A stretch of DNA of 64,000 bases from Hibiscus mutabilis (taxonomy: Eukaryota; Streptophyta; Magnoliopsida; Malvales; Malvaceae): positions 13,074,128-13,138,127 of the forward strand of contig CM033744.1 in assembly GCA_019671005.1 (NCBI GenBank). The letters are read 5' to 3'. Positions within the stretch are counted from its first letter, which is position 1; each line of letters opens with the position of its first letter. Under the pieces are notes generated by a model, which saw only the letters and a list, made by a program, of their open reading frames with translations, did not search any database and was not told the origin of the DNA. A program made the position numbers and the translations under genes. This document shows positions 32,052 through 44,331 of the stretch, piece by piece.

Positions 32052-35000
32052 TGTAGCGATATCCCTTACGCTAAAACCGGGGTCTTAAGGGTGTTTCGGG
32101 TATTTTAAAATATATCTTTGGTGTTTTAAAAAAAATGTATTTTATTATTTAAAAATGGAGTCGCCACCGGCCACTGAGGTTGGCCGGACACCATAAAACC
32201 AAAGATTTGAAAACTGTTGGGTTCGAGAGTCAGTTACGAATGGGGAATGATTAACACCCCACACCGCCCAAAATTGGTACTTTAATAATTACCGATTTAT
32301 TAATATTAAACTTTCCGGATTAAAGTGACGATTAAATTAAAATTTGGTTATAATTGCGAGTAGATTTTAAGAGCCCGTTATTCGAGTTTAAACCGATAAA
32401 CCACCATCACTGCGCTTAATACTGGCCATGTTTACGCTCGAATAAAAGGGCACCACATTGACAATTAATATCTCGTTATGCAAACTTAACAAACAAATTA
32501 TGAAAAAGTACATTCACCTTGACATAATATTAAACCATAAAGACATGAATATTAAGATATCAAATAAAGATAATAAAATATATGAACAAAAAAAAAAAGA
32601 ACATAACATGCCATAATAAAAACAAGGCAAAAACATGAACCAAGCAAAAACATGCTTCCAAAACTAGGTTAAATAACCTCAACATGTTTAAACACATTAA
32701 AACAAAACACAACTAAAATATATGCATAACATATACATGGCATAATATGATACTAAAATAATAAAACAAAACAACATGCGAACATAAAAAAGAACTTAAT
32801 GCGTAACACAAATTATATACATATATTAAAATCATATCATGCTATTAATATGTAACAAATACACCGATTTTAACATACAACCTAAAATACAAAATAAAAA
32901 CTAGAACACATGTATACACCATAGAAAATATAAGAAACACAATATAACACATGCATGACATACATTTAACATGGTGCTAAACTAACAAATTAAAGCCAAA
33001 AGCGAACATATGCTTAATGCTTAACATGTGACAATTTACATACATAAAATAAAAACATGGCATTATGTGCTACAAGGGACATACTACATGTAACCTAGAA
33101 ACAAAGCAAACACACAATACATGCTAAAATAAAAAAAACGTGCTAGGTACAAGCCGACCAAAAAACACGAATCGAACATGTATGACACGAACAAGCGAAC
33201 GAAAATATAAAAACACATAACATCATTAACTAAACATATACATAAAAAAACATGAGAACATGAAATATAAAATGAACATGAAACAAAACAAAAAAGAGGC
33301 CACATCAACATGTTAAGAAAAGATAAAAAAACATGAATATTTGGATATGAAAAGAGGACTAAAATGAAAAATAAAGAAAACAGAAAATAGAAATTAAAAG
33401 ATAATAAAAACACGATTTAGGTACTTGTTTGGAAACTGGAATAAACTGGGAAGGACCAGATGTGTAATATGACCAAGGGGCACGCTAAAAAATGCAAAGT
33501 TCAAAAACGTGGGATGACTTGGGGCGTAATTATACCATTTGAAATCCAAATTTGGTTCATTTGGGGGCCAGATTGAAATGTTTTACAAAGAAAGGAGGAC
33601 CCAACTGCAATTATACCATGCGACATGCTCAAACCGAAAACTTCAGAAACGCGGGAGTCCTTAGTGATTAATTATGCCATTTTAAAAATTTTAGAGGTCT
33701 ATAAAGGATCCTTATTCGGCCAGATCTCAGAATTTTTCATTTTTTTAGCCATTAGGATAATATCCCCCATTTATTTCTATTTTTCCAGAAAACGCCGCCC
33801 CCAAATCTCTCTCAGCCGCCACGTTCAGGTGGTCTCAGGCAAGGTTCGGCCGCACGGCCAACTCAACCCATCCCGGACCGCGGCGGTTCAACAACAAAAA
33901 CCCCAAAAAACTAGAACCCCTTTCTGTTACTTCAAATCGAAAAAATGGCTCACCATCAGGTTCATCGCCGACGAAAAAAGAAGACTCAGGTGGGACTCCC
34001 TCATTTTTGTTTTTATTTATTACTTACACGCATGCATGAGACGAAAGAGGGAAATGGAGAAAAGAAAAAAATGAATTACCCTAAAAAACCTTGTGTTCTT
34101 TTTTCTTTGTATTTCTGAAAACTGGACTGATTGTTACAGAGATTTTTTTTGTATTGGGTACATATATTGTGACCCCTGATTTATTTAGGTAGAAACAAAA
34201 ATATCAAAAATACATATTTGTCTGATTTTGATATTGATAACCCTATTTTTTGGTATCTTTTGCACGTATGATTTGATGCAGCAGTTGGTACGGCCGGTAT
34301 GGGGAGCGGTGTGGTGGTGATGTCATTCCTGCCAGATTTGCTCACGGCCGTTGGATCAGATCTGATCCAACAGCTGTGATTGCACGGGAAACGGATGGCC
34401 TTGATTTGATCTTGGAATGAGTAGGATTGCACTAGATCACGACATGTGGTGTACGGTGATCTGAAGGGCCTTGAGCGTATGTGTCACGCGTGAGTGGGAG
34501 CCCAACAACCTGCACTTGGGCTTCACGAGACCAGCTGGCGGGGTTCTCTCCTTCGATCTGGACCGTTAGATCAAAATTTGATCCGACGACTCAGATTGGG
34601 CTGCGCATTAGAAAAAGATAGGGTTCTTGGATATGGGATTTGGGTTTGGGCCGATCAGGCCTTGTAAATTATATTTTTGGGTTTTGTAACCATGGACTAG
34701 ACATTTAATTTGTTTGGGTTTTAATATATCCATTTATTTGTATTTAATTTAGCCCAACCCTACTAATAATATTAATAATAATAAAAGAGTAATAATAATA
34801 ATGATACATATACATACACACTCAATCATACATACGTGTACATACATGCAAACATATATACGTGCACATACATACACATACAAACATACCTATTCATATA
34901 CGGACGTATACATAATACATTAATATACCCATACATATCACACATTCATACAATCACATATACATACATACATATACGCACACATACATTACATACATAT

Positions 35001-35211
35001 TAGTCGCACGTACACAATATGTATAATATACATGCACACCTATCGCACACATACATTACCCATATATTAATAACTTCCATGCACATAATAAACATATAAC
35101 ATAATAATATAATATAATATATGAATACATGCACTAGTAATAAATAATAATAATTACATAATATTTGCAAATTAACACAAAATTTTTCCAAGATAAAAAT
35201 GAGTGATTATA
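32052..35211 (-). repeat. 3' LTR of the Ogre-like element
   Basis: 3,160 bp. Contains an A-rich half (32500-33420), a GC-richer block (33780-34000), a perfect 20-bp palindrome (34351-34370), and a stretch of ACATA/ATACAT words (34800-35050) that is expanded in the other LTR. The outer terminus TGATTATA differs by one base from the 5' LTR end TGATTACA. Confidence 0.9.
34351..34370. repeat. 20-bp perfect palindrome in the 3' LTR
   Basis: TTGGATCAGATCTGATCCAA. The same site in the 5' LTR is a longer, 28-bp perfect palindrome; one substitution (CAACAG for CAACGG) shortens it here. Confidence 0.9.
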
Positions 35212-35279
35212 GCTGCCCCTCTTTGCTTGTTCTCGTGGAACGAGAACAAAGCAAAGATTATAAGCACTCATTTTTATCT
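35191..35279. repeat. Imperfect palindrome across the 3' LTR / polypurine junction
   Basis: AGATAAAAATGAGTG (35191-35205, LTR end) pairs with CACTCATTTTTATCT (about 35265-35279). Inside it, CTTTGCTTGTTCTCGT (35221-35236) pairs with ACGAGAACAAAGCAAAG (35240-35256) around the loop GGA. The LTR boundary (35211) and purine tract (complement of 35212-35224) lie within the structure. Confidence 0.85.
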
Positions 35280-35363
35280 GACTTCCCTTTTGTAGCTTTG
35301 GAATCACATGTTCTTCTGGAACTCTCCGCTTTCCCTCGGCCGGATCTCCAGGCTTGTAAGCTC

Positions 35364-35760
35364 TTCCTATATAGAACTTCTTCACCTTCTGATCTTGGAA
35401 CTACAGGTCCCTCCTATATAGATCCTTTCGTTCTAAAGTCTTGAGTTACGAATCCCTCCTATATAGAACTTTTCACTCTGTGATGGTAAAGCTTGGAGTC
35501 CTTCCTATATAGAACTCTTTTCCTTCAACGCGACGGGTCTTTCCTATATAAAACCTTCTGCGTCACAAATGGATTTGTCGACTGAGAGTTCTTCCTATAT
35601 AGAACTGCTAGTCTTCAAACCCTGGAGCCATAAGTCCTTCATATATAGAACTTTTTGCTTCTGAAATCTCAGAGCTACGGGTTCTTCCTATATAGAACCT
35701 CTCGCTGCGAGTGCTCAAAAATATAGGCCCTTCTTATATAGAACTTTTATCTTCGCATTT
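35364..35760. repeat. Nine-copy, about 46-bp tandem repeat with core TTCCTATATAGAACT
   Basis: Cores start near 35364, 35411, 35456, 35502, 35541, 35592, 35637, 35685 and 35731. Spacing is 39-51 bp. Only the core is well conserved; the intervals vary. It lies in the non-coding segment between integrase and the 3' LTR of the Ogre element. Confidence 0.85.
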
Positions 35761-35904
35761 GGGATTCACGCCAAGATGGCTACCAATCTTTTTGGACTCA
35801 CACTACTAAGGCTGCCGAAATCTTTTTTTTTCAAATTTGGGATTCGTGCCAAAAATGGCCACCAAATTTTCTAGACTCACGCTACTAAGGCTGCCGAAAT
35901 CTTT
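35761..35904. repeat. Two-copy direct repeat (GGGATTCRYGCCAA unit)
   Basis: GGGATTCACGCCAAGATGG (35761) and GGGATTCGTGCCAAAAATGG (35841) begin two copies of about 65-80 bp, each ending ACTAAGGCTGCCGAAATCTT. The segment is non-coding Ogre 3' region. Confidence 0.8.
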
Positions 35905-37113
35905 CTTCAAATAAATCCACTTCTTCAATACGAAGTTGCAGATCCAAGTCATTGGTAATCTGTGAGTACCTATTCAAAATATTATGATAAATGAGTTAAC
36001 ATGCTCCTAATCCTATGGATGCCTAACTATATGATGCATGAGTGTCAATATTCCGATGTGCCTGCTTCTGCAACTAGCCAACCTTGACTCTCCACTTGTT
36101 TTGTCTTCTTTTTCTTCTTTTGGTGGCGGTACCCCATCTCACTGTTGGGTTCAACCATTTCAGCCTTTCTTTCCTGAGTTTCTGGTTCAGAGTTCTAAAG
36201 CGCCCTTTCGGGTTTTCGCCTTAGAGTTTTTTAGGCGCCCTTACGGGTTTTCACCTAGGAGATCTCTATTGTTGTCTCGAATACTTTCTCAAACAAGCAT
36301 GAATGGTATGTGACATTGGTTATCTTATCCTGATGCTAGAAATTTTCATCTCGTCACGCTTCAACATATGATATGCAGAAAGCTTGAGATCAAAATTAAC
36401 TCTGTTCTCTAATCACCTTCATTTTCAGGGTTAGATCATAGTAATGCTCAGAAATCTTTTGCTTATCATAAGTATATGTTAACCCATTTGCACGATACTT
36501 ACAATAAGAAGACAAGGAATGGAAGTTTCAAAAATGTGATTTTATTAACATTAAGGATTTGGAACAGTTTTGAGAAAGTCATGGCAAACATGAGGAAAAG
36601 GGAAATCAAAACATGAAATGCAAAACCCCAAGTAACCACAGTATGAATGATGCGTGATCCTGTCAACCGGAGTAAAATCTTTGCCCTTCTTCTGGTACCC
36701 GTGGGGATAACTCTACTTGCTGGAGGTCTGATCTCAAAATTTTATCTGAGCCGCCTTTAACGGGTTTTCAACTCAAATTCTTCATTTTCTTCAAGACGCC
36801 CCTTTTCAGGTTTTTTCTTCGAGCTCTCCATTTTTTTCTTCTTTTTTTCTTTCTTTTCCCCCTTTTTCCTTTTTTTTTCAAACATAATATTTCTTAATTG
36901 AATCAGAATTCATGGGATTTTTCAATTCTTCTCCGTCCATTTCAGTTAAAATCAATACTCCCCTGAAAAAGCCTTATTGACGACATATGGCCCTTCCCAG
37001 TTAGGCATCCACTTTCCGCGAGAATCCTTCTAAATTGGGAGGATCTTCTTAAGCACTAGATCTTCCTTTCAGAATTCTCTCGGGCGTACCTTCTTATCAC
37101 ATGCCCGCATCAT
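35905..37113. other. Ogre non-coding segment between integrase and 3' repeats
   Basis: Pyrimidine-rich (36780-36900) and degenerate-repeat DNA, including the twice-occurring GGCGCCCTTWCGGGTTTTC words (36200-36255) and a related copy near 36750. No reading frame resembles a known protein. Confidence 0.6.
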
Positions 37114-38570
37114 TCACTTTTGATACATTTGACCATGGTAGATAGCTTTCAGCCTCTTTTCTTTGATAGGGTTTAACTGGTCGAATCTGGCTTGCACCCA
37201 TTCTAATTCTTCCAACTTCACTTCATTTAAGACATGGAGTGATGGAATCTCAACTTCAATGGGTAGTACCGCCTTTGTGTCGTATACTAGGGAATAGGGT
37301 GTTGCCCCTATTAATGTGCGAACTGATGTCCGATATGCAAACAGAGTAAATGGAAACTTCTCATGCCAATCTTTGTATGTGTTTGTTGTCTTTGCGATGA
37401 TTTTCTTTATGTTCTTGTTTGCCGCTTCTACTGCCCCATTCATCTTAGGGCGGTAGGCCGTGGAATTATGGTGTGTTATCTTGAACTGGTTGCACACCTC
37501 GGTCATCAATTTGTTGTTCAGATTGGAAGCATTGTCGGTGATGATCTTTTTTGGCAACCCATATCGGCAAATAATCTCATTCTTCAGGAACTTGCACACC
37601 GTTGTCTTTGTGATATTGGCATAAGATGTTGCCTCCACCCATTCAGTGAAGTAATCAATGGCAACCAAAATAAAACGATGCCCGTTGGATGCCTTCGGAT
37701 GAATCTGTCCAATGACATCCATGCCCCAAGCTGCAAATGGCCATGGTGAGTTCATGGTGTGTAAAAGTAACGGAGGAACATGAATCTTGTCGGCATATAT
37801 TTGGCACTTGTAGCATTTCCTGGCATAATCGATGCAATCTCCCTCTATGGTCAACCAGAAATAACCATATCTCATGATCTTTCGGGCTATTGACAGATCA
37901 TTGGTGCGCGTTCCACACAAACCATCGTGTACTTCTGCCAAAATTCTTATACCTCTGGGCATCTACACATCTCAACGTCTGGTCATGGCTTCTTTTGTAC
38001 AGAACCTCCCCGTCCAAAACATATCCCGTTGCCATCCTTCTGAGTGTTTTTTTGTCATTCTCGTTTGCCCCTTCGGGATACTTTTGAAACTTGATATATT
38101 GCAAGATATCATAGTACCAAGGGTTGCCATCTATTTCTTCTTGCACATTACAACAATGAGCTAGCTTTTCAAAAGTCTGCATCTCAATGGGCTTCATCTC
38201 TGCTCCCGTATTCGCTTTGAACATGGAGGCTAAGGTTGCCAAAGCATCTGCCATTTGGTTATCTTCTCTAGGAAGGTAGGTGAAACTGATCTTTTCAAAT
38301 TCTTTAATAAGCTCCTGGATCAACTCGTAGTATTTGACTAGCTTCGGATCCCTAGTTTCCCATTCTCCTCACAACTGGTAGATCATTAAGGATGAATCTC
38401 TGAATACCTGAAGTTCCTTGATCTTTCTTTCAATGGCTGCATTAAGTCCCATCAGCTATGTTGTTTGTGCAGAAGAATTCCAGTCTGCTAGTAAAGGGAT
38501 AGTAGACATTTTCTGGGGAAATTAACACAACTCCTATTATGTGGCCAAGGGCATTAGAAGCTCCATAAAA
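37114..38570 (-). pseudogene. Ogre second RNase H tail and integrase
   Basis: Frame 38323-37898 starts inside a plant-type/archaeal-type RNase H end (YLPREDNQMADALATLASMF), the second RNase H seen in Tat elements, and runs into the integrase N-terminus. Frame 37962-37114 is integrase: the zinc-finger region EVHDGLCGTRTN...CYKCQ has arginine where a second histidine is expected. The catalytic core shows GMDVIGQIHP (D), IITDNASNLNN (D) and MNGAVEAANKN (E), then TPYSLVYDTKAVLPIE. The D, D and E are all present, but the changed histidine and the frameshift near 37930 argue against activity. Confidence 0.85.
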
Positions 38571-39960
38571 TTAAAGCTTCCACGAGCCATCGTCTGAAAC
38601 AACGTCTCCATCGGTTGTAATGCACATCAAGTACTCGTCTGGGAAATTGAAGTTTAACGATTCATAATCATCTGAAGCACGGTTGGCTAAGAAATCCGCT
38701 ATAGTACTTCCTTTCACAACTTTCTGGCTAACATATACAATGTCGAACTCTAATAACAGTATCTGCCAGCGGGCCATCCTCCCCATTAATGTCGGTGCTT
38801 CCATCAGAAACTTCAAGGGGTCCAATTTGGATATTAACCAAGTGGTATGGTATAACATGTATTGTCTAAGCCTTTTGGTAGCCCAAACCAAAGCACAACA
38901 TAGCTTCTGAATTGGCAGGTACCGTGTTTCACAATCATTGAACTTCTTTCTTATGTAGTAGATGGCTCTTTCATTCTTCCCAGACTCATCATGTTGCCCC
39001 AACATGCAACCCATAGAGTTTTCAAAAACTGTCAAGTAAATGATCAAAAGCCTGCCTGGTACCTGCGTGACTAAAATCGGAGCATTCATCAAATACTTCT
39101 TGATCTTCTATAGAGCCTCTTAACATTCCTCATCCCAGACCTTTGGGTTATTCTTCCTAAGTAGTCTGAAGACAGGGTCGCACTTATCTGTCAGTTGAGA
39201 GATGAAACGAGAGATGTAGTTTAACCTTCCCAAGAAACCTCAGACTTCTTTCTGAGTATAAGGCGGTAGGAGGTCTTGGATAGCCTTTAGTTTCTGTGGA
39301 TCGATCTTAATCCCCTTCCTGTTTACTACAAACCCCAAAAGCTTTCTGGATGTGACTGCAAAAGTGTACTTAGCTAGGTTAAGCTTCAACTGGTACTTTC
39401 GTAGTCTTTAGAATAACTTTCTCAGGTTTCGAAGGTGCTCTTCCTCGGTTCGGGACTTAGCGATCATATCATCCATGTATGCCTCTATCTCTTTGTTGAC
39501 CATATCGTGGAAAAGAGTCATCATCGCTCTTTGATAAGTAGCTCATGTGTTCTTGAGTCCAAAAGGCATCACCTTGTAACAAAACGTGCCCCACATGGTT
39601 ACAAATGTGGTCTTCTCCATGTCTCCTGGGTCCATCTTTATCTGGTTGTATCCTGAGAAACCATCCATGAATGAGAACCACGAGTGTCCCACAATGTTAT
39701 CAACCAACGTGTCAATATATGGCAGAGGGAAATTGTCTTTAGGGCTTGCTCGATTGAGATCCCTGCAATCTATACACATACAAACCTTCCCATCCTTCTT
39801 CGGCACCGGTATGATGTTTGCAACCCATTCAGGATATTTGGAAACTTCCAGAAAGCCAGCGTCAAACTACTTTTTCACCTCTTCTCTGATCTTTAACAAC
39901 ATGTCAGTCCTTATTCTTCTGAGCTTTTGCTGGATTGGTTTGTATTTTGGCCTTGTTGGC
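38571..39960 (-). pseudogene. Ogre reverse transcriptase and first RNase H
   Basis: RT starts upstream of the frame 39806-39543, which has MPKKDGKVCMCIDCRDLNRA, FSFMDGFSGYNQIKM (catalytic D) and FVTMWGTFCYKVMPFGLKN. The active-site YMDD is encoded at 39479-39468. The RT thumb continues to about 39115 across in-frame stops. Frame 39092-38571 is the connection/RNase H (VFENSMGCMLGQHDESGKNE, AIYYIRKKFNDCETRYLPIQ), in which the usual LYLTVS-type start is altered. It ends with the WKL of the tether to the second RNase H. Confidence 0.85.
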
Positions 39961-41094
39961 AGTTTGTGCACTACTATGTCTGTATTCAACCCCGACATAT
40001 CTTGATAACTGCAAGCAAAGACGTCCTTGAACTCTTGGAGCAACGCTACCAGTTCATGCCTGGTTTATGAGGAAAATGTAGTCCCAATTTTCATTTCTTT
40101 TCTCTCTTCATCGGTCCCCAAGTTTACAATTTCTGTTTTTTCTTAGTGGGGCATGATTTGCCTTTCTTCAATGGCCATAATCCTTACCAACTCTTCAGGG
40201 ACCTCGCATTCTACCTCATCATCCTCCTCTTCAATTTCTGTCGAGATCTCTGGGTGCTCGAAATCTACCTCGGGATTAGACTCATAATCATTCATATAGT
40301 TAATTATGGGGACCCTGCATGAAATGAGAATGAATGTATTGGGAAGAGTGATTTTAAATGAGGTGAATGAGTATGAATAAGAAATGAATGAATGAAGTAA
40401 ATGAGATGTTTGCCATTTGAGAAAATGAGGAAGATATTCTTTCATTGCAAACAAAAAGTTAGTATAGGTGCTCCATACAAAAGATCCCCATTGCTTATGG
40501 GAAAAAACAAAAAGGGTTAATTCGGAGCATTACTCTGATCTAACCCTAAAGACTATAGATAGATCAACGTAGCTCCAGTTATCAAGAGTTTCCCCGAGAC
40601 GGCAAGGGCGGATGTTGGTCAACACGCTGCTGCCATTGTCATTTCTAGCTACCATATTGATGGACATCCCTTCAAGTGATTCACTAAACATCTCATTCTG
40701 ATTAAGCCTGTCATTTTCTCTAATTGCTTCCTTGACCTTCTGTCCTGTACGGTCGAATCCTTCGGAGACAAAAACATTTTTTACATGAGGGAAAGACATC
40801 GGTCTCTACAGAATGTCTTCTCCCTTAAGTCTAGCTCTTCTCTGTTCTTCTTTCCTCTTATACTCTTCTCTTCTCTTCTCTGCTAAATGCTTGGTTTATA
40901 GCTGAGCCCAAAACGATCTTGGTGATGACACTTTTGGCTCGTAGGCTTCCTTGCAATCTCCTTCTTAGCCCTCTTCCGGTTTTGGCTCCTCGGCCCAAAG
41001 TTTCAGAAACGGTCATCTTGATGCAATTAGATAACCTGGGGCAAGGGATCCTGTTACCTTCCGTGACAAATGTAGCATTTACCAGTTCCAATGC
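39961..41094 (-). pseudogene. Ogre protease-RT linker region
   Basis: Short minus-strand frames at 41091-40858, 40799-40530 and 40454-40143. The last is very acidic (TEIEEEDDEVECEVPEELVR), as seen in linkers upstream of RT in such elements. The frame has several stops and no catalytic motif. Confidence 0.55.
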
Positions 41095-41727
41095 TCAAAA
41101 AGAACATTCTGCAGCATCTTCGTCGTTCTGAATGTAGGGGGCACCTGATGTAACTGAGGCAATGATTTCCTGTTTGACCTCTACATTAACCAATTTTCCT
41201 TCGATCACAAGCTTTAGCTTTTGGTGGAGTGATGAAGGAACGGCTCCAGCAGAGTGGATCCATGGCCTTCCCAATAAGCAATTGTAGGTTGGTTTTATGT
41301 CCATCGCCACAGAGTCGACTGTGTACTCAGTCAGCCCAATCAATAAAGGCACCTTGATTTTTCCAAGTGTACCTCTTTGTGTGCCGTCAAAGGCTCTCAC
41401 GGAGTTGTGACAGGGTTTCATATGGGAATTATCTATTGGCAGCTTTTGCAAAGTCACCATTGGTAGTACATTTAACACTGACCCATTATTAATCAACACT
41501 CTAGGCAAAACATACCCTTTCCAATGGGTAGTGGTGTTGAGAGCTTTGGTGGACTCTATACCTCCCTCCGGGATCTCATCATCCCTGAATGTAATGTGGT
41601 TGTACGCGGTGATATGCCTCACTATCCTGTCCAGCTTGGATACAAAAATATCACCGGGTACGAACGTCTGGTTTAGCACTTTCAACAACGCCTCATGCTT
41701 CTCCGAACTCAGAAGCAATTCTAGCAT
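41095..41727 (-). pseudogene. Ogre retropepsin-like protease with active-site Asp to Asn
   Basis: The 210-codon frame includes the retropepsin-like fold start GYVLPRVLINNGSVLNVLPM. The catalytic triplet should read D-N-G-S or D-S/T-G after VLI, but here an asparagine stands in place of the aspartate. VRAFDGTQRGTLGKIKVPLL and YNCLLGRPWIHSAGAVPSSL are typical of this protease family downstream of the active site. The enzyme would cleave the gag-pol precursor. Loss of the aspartate predicts an inactive enzyme. Confidence 0.8.
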
Positions 41728-42273
41728 TGTAATTCTTGCTGGTTGCTTTTGTAGTTATTCCACCATGTTGTATTCACTGTATCTCAGGAATTTCAAAAAT
41801 TCCTTTGCCTGAGCTTCTGTTACCGGTTCATTTATCTTCGGAGGTGGTTCCTCGCCAAATATCTGGGCAGGACTGCTTGATGTTTCTTTTCCTTTATCTT
41901 TTGCAGCTTCAACAGTCTTCAAAGCTTTCGAAGAGTAGCACCTGCCGCTCCTTGTAAAGTGGCCTACTTCGTTGACAATTTCATCACTCTTTGTTTGTTC
42001 ACCTTCCTGTGTCGGCTCTTCTTCTACCTTTTATTCCTTCTTCTCACTAGATCTCAGCTTCTCTGGTATGATCATATTTGCATCATAATTCCAAGGAGTT
42101 TGCCACATGTTCTTGAACGAAAATAGGGCTGGTGTTGAAATGATGATTTTGGGAGTCACCTTTGCAGTTTCTCATTGGGATGAACTTGCTCCCTCTGGTC
42201 TGGAGGAGATGACAAAAGGCCTGTCTCTCCCATATTTGACGTTGGGGTTATCTGATGTACATACATCTAACCC

Positions 42274-43640
42274 CTACCTTCCTGCAGCCTCTTCAAAGAA
42301 TTCTATCTTTTTGCTGTCCATCAGTTGTTGAATCAACCTCCTAAACTCTTCATATTGTTGGATGTCGTGTCCTCCATCCTGGTGGAACTCGCAATAAGCT
42401 TTACATCCCTTCTGTACCACTACCATGCCTCTATCGATCAAGCAGGCCATGCATAATTGCTGGAAAACCCACCGTAAAAGAGACTTGATTTCTGATACAT
42501 CCTCTTCGGCCTTCCTAGTAGAGTATTCCTCGATAGCATTTATTCTGAGGTTTCCATGATTAGGTAACGGGTTCGCGGCTACATTCGGTTCTTCAAACTT
42601 TAATACTCCAGAATTGATCAGACTCTGCACAAGCTTCTTAAATGCAAGGCAATTTTCTGTGGGGCGACCAGGGGCACCACCATGATAATCGCAATGCGCG
42701 TTCGGATCATACTAGGACGAGAACGGAGTAACATAGTATGGAAGGACCAAATCAGCTTTGTGCAACTGAGAGTAAAGTTCGGAATACGAAACTGGCAACA
42801 GAGTAAATGATGCTTTCTCATGTTCCTTTCTCGGAGCTTTCCCTTCTCTTTGGTTTGGGTTCTGAGCCTTCCCTGCAGATGCTTGTGGTTGAGAGACCGT
42901 GAAGTTCTTTGGAGCAATGTAAGTACTCGTAGTGTTTACCTCATTCTTCTTGTTGTACTTTCGGGAACTCTTCCCGCTATCAATCCTGCCACTCTTGATT
43001 GCCAATTCAAGAGATTCCCTAGTCCTAATCAAATCGGCAAAGCTCTGAGTTGTATTATTGATGAGGCGATCAAATAATATCCCCATTAGAGTATTCACAA
43101 ATAGAGGCGTGATCTCATGCTCATGAATTGGTGGATGGATTTGAGCGGCCACCTCTCGCCACCTCTGGGCGTATTGTCGCAGACTCTCATTAGACTTTTG
43201 CCCCATGTTTTCTAACATGATCCTGCCGGGAGTCATATCTATTACGTGTTTATACTGCTCAATAAATGCATTTGAAAGATCATTCCATGTCTTCATATTT
43301 ACCTGGTTTAGATGGGTATACCACCGAAGTGCTGCCCTTGTCAGGCTATCCTGGAAGCAATGGATCAAGAGCTTTTCATCCTTGAGGTAGGCCACCATCT
43401 TTCGGCAATACATGGTCACATGTGCTGAAGGACACGAAGTCCTGTCATACTTGTCGAACTCTGAGTTTTGAATTTGGGTGGTAGAGCAAGGTTAGATATC
43501 AGGCTTAAATCACTAGCCTCGTTCCATGGTTCATCTGTAGCTTGCAGCGCTTTGAATTTTTCTTCCATAAGACGAAACCTTTCTTCCCATTTCTTCTCTA
43601 CCTCTGCTCTGATTTTCTCGACCAAATTTAGGTCCGGCAC
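42274..43640 (-). pseudogene. Ogre gag (capsid region, frameshifted)
   Basis: Upstream frame 43640-43416 has a basic/acidic helix (VEKIRAEVEKKWEERFRLME). Frame 43419-42712 is the retrotransposon gag domain proper: LIHCFQDSLTRAALRWYTHL, WNDLSNAFIEQYKHVIDMTP and ESLRQYAQRWREVAAQIHPP. Frame 42630-42274 carries the C-terminal part with KAYCEFHQDGGHDIQQYEEF, a zinc-binding-like Cys/His cluster found in Tat-lineage gag. Frameshifts at about 43420 and about 42715 separate them. Confidence 0.85.
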
Positions 43641-44331
43641 CTCTTCTTCGTAGAAGACCTCTATATCAATGGGCTAGCTTTTAGATGCCCCTGCCTAAAG
43701 ATTAGCAGATATTTCGGCAAGTTCAATGTATACTCTTCTTGCTGGACTTGGCGTCGCTGGTTGAACCTTGCTGTGAGATGTGATACCTTCTGGCTCTCGG
43801 GTGGCTTCATCTTTAACCTTTTATTTCCTGAGGCACTTTGCCAGCAATACAGTTATGTCGGATACTATCGCGGTTTGTGATTGAGCGATCTAATCGCTGA
43901 GACTCTGTTTGGCTTCATCAAAGCGTGCTTCCAAATCCTTCTGCCCCTTTTCTAAACTAACTATTCTATCTTTCATCAATTTGCTTTGGAGCCGAGTAAG
44001 GTATGGATGCTGAATGGTTGCGGCTTAATTTTTAATTTCACTGCCACAATATTTACACTATTAATATTATTGCAAAAATGGATAAATGCATGTATAATGA
44101 TGCAAATGCCATGATACAATGCAAGAATGTATACAAATACAGGTATTGATTCCGTTGGTAATCACCCTTTTGAACTACTTTCATGGGAATTAAAGGGTTT
44201 AGATTACAAAAGGGTCCTGATTACATAATAGGGTACTACACATAAGCCCTATCTCTATCTCCTAACTTCTCGATGGCCTTGAGTAGCTTGATGAACCTAA
44301 GTGCTTCTTCCATGTCCGCGGATACGAAAGG

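Noticed and set aside
33084..33413. Hydrophobic minus-strand frame (about 109 residues) in the Ogre LTR, with a similar one at 48184-48456
   Set aside because: It comes from A-rich LTR sequence read as F/L/Y codons. It is present in both LTRs with frame differences and has no recognisable domain.
33625..34074. Plus-strand frames of 149-170 codons in both Ogre LTRs (also 48605-49117)
   Set aside because: They run antisense to the element through its LTR, differ in frame and ends between the two LTRs, and lack any family pattern. They could be LTR transcripts but there is no support as proteins.
39435..40005. Plus-strand frames over the Ogre reverse transcriptase
   Set aside because: Shadows of the minus-strand RT coding sequence, which has clear motifs.
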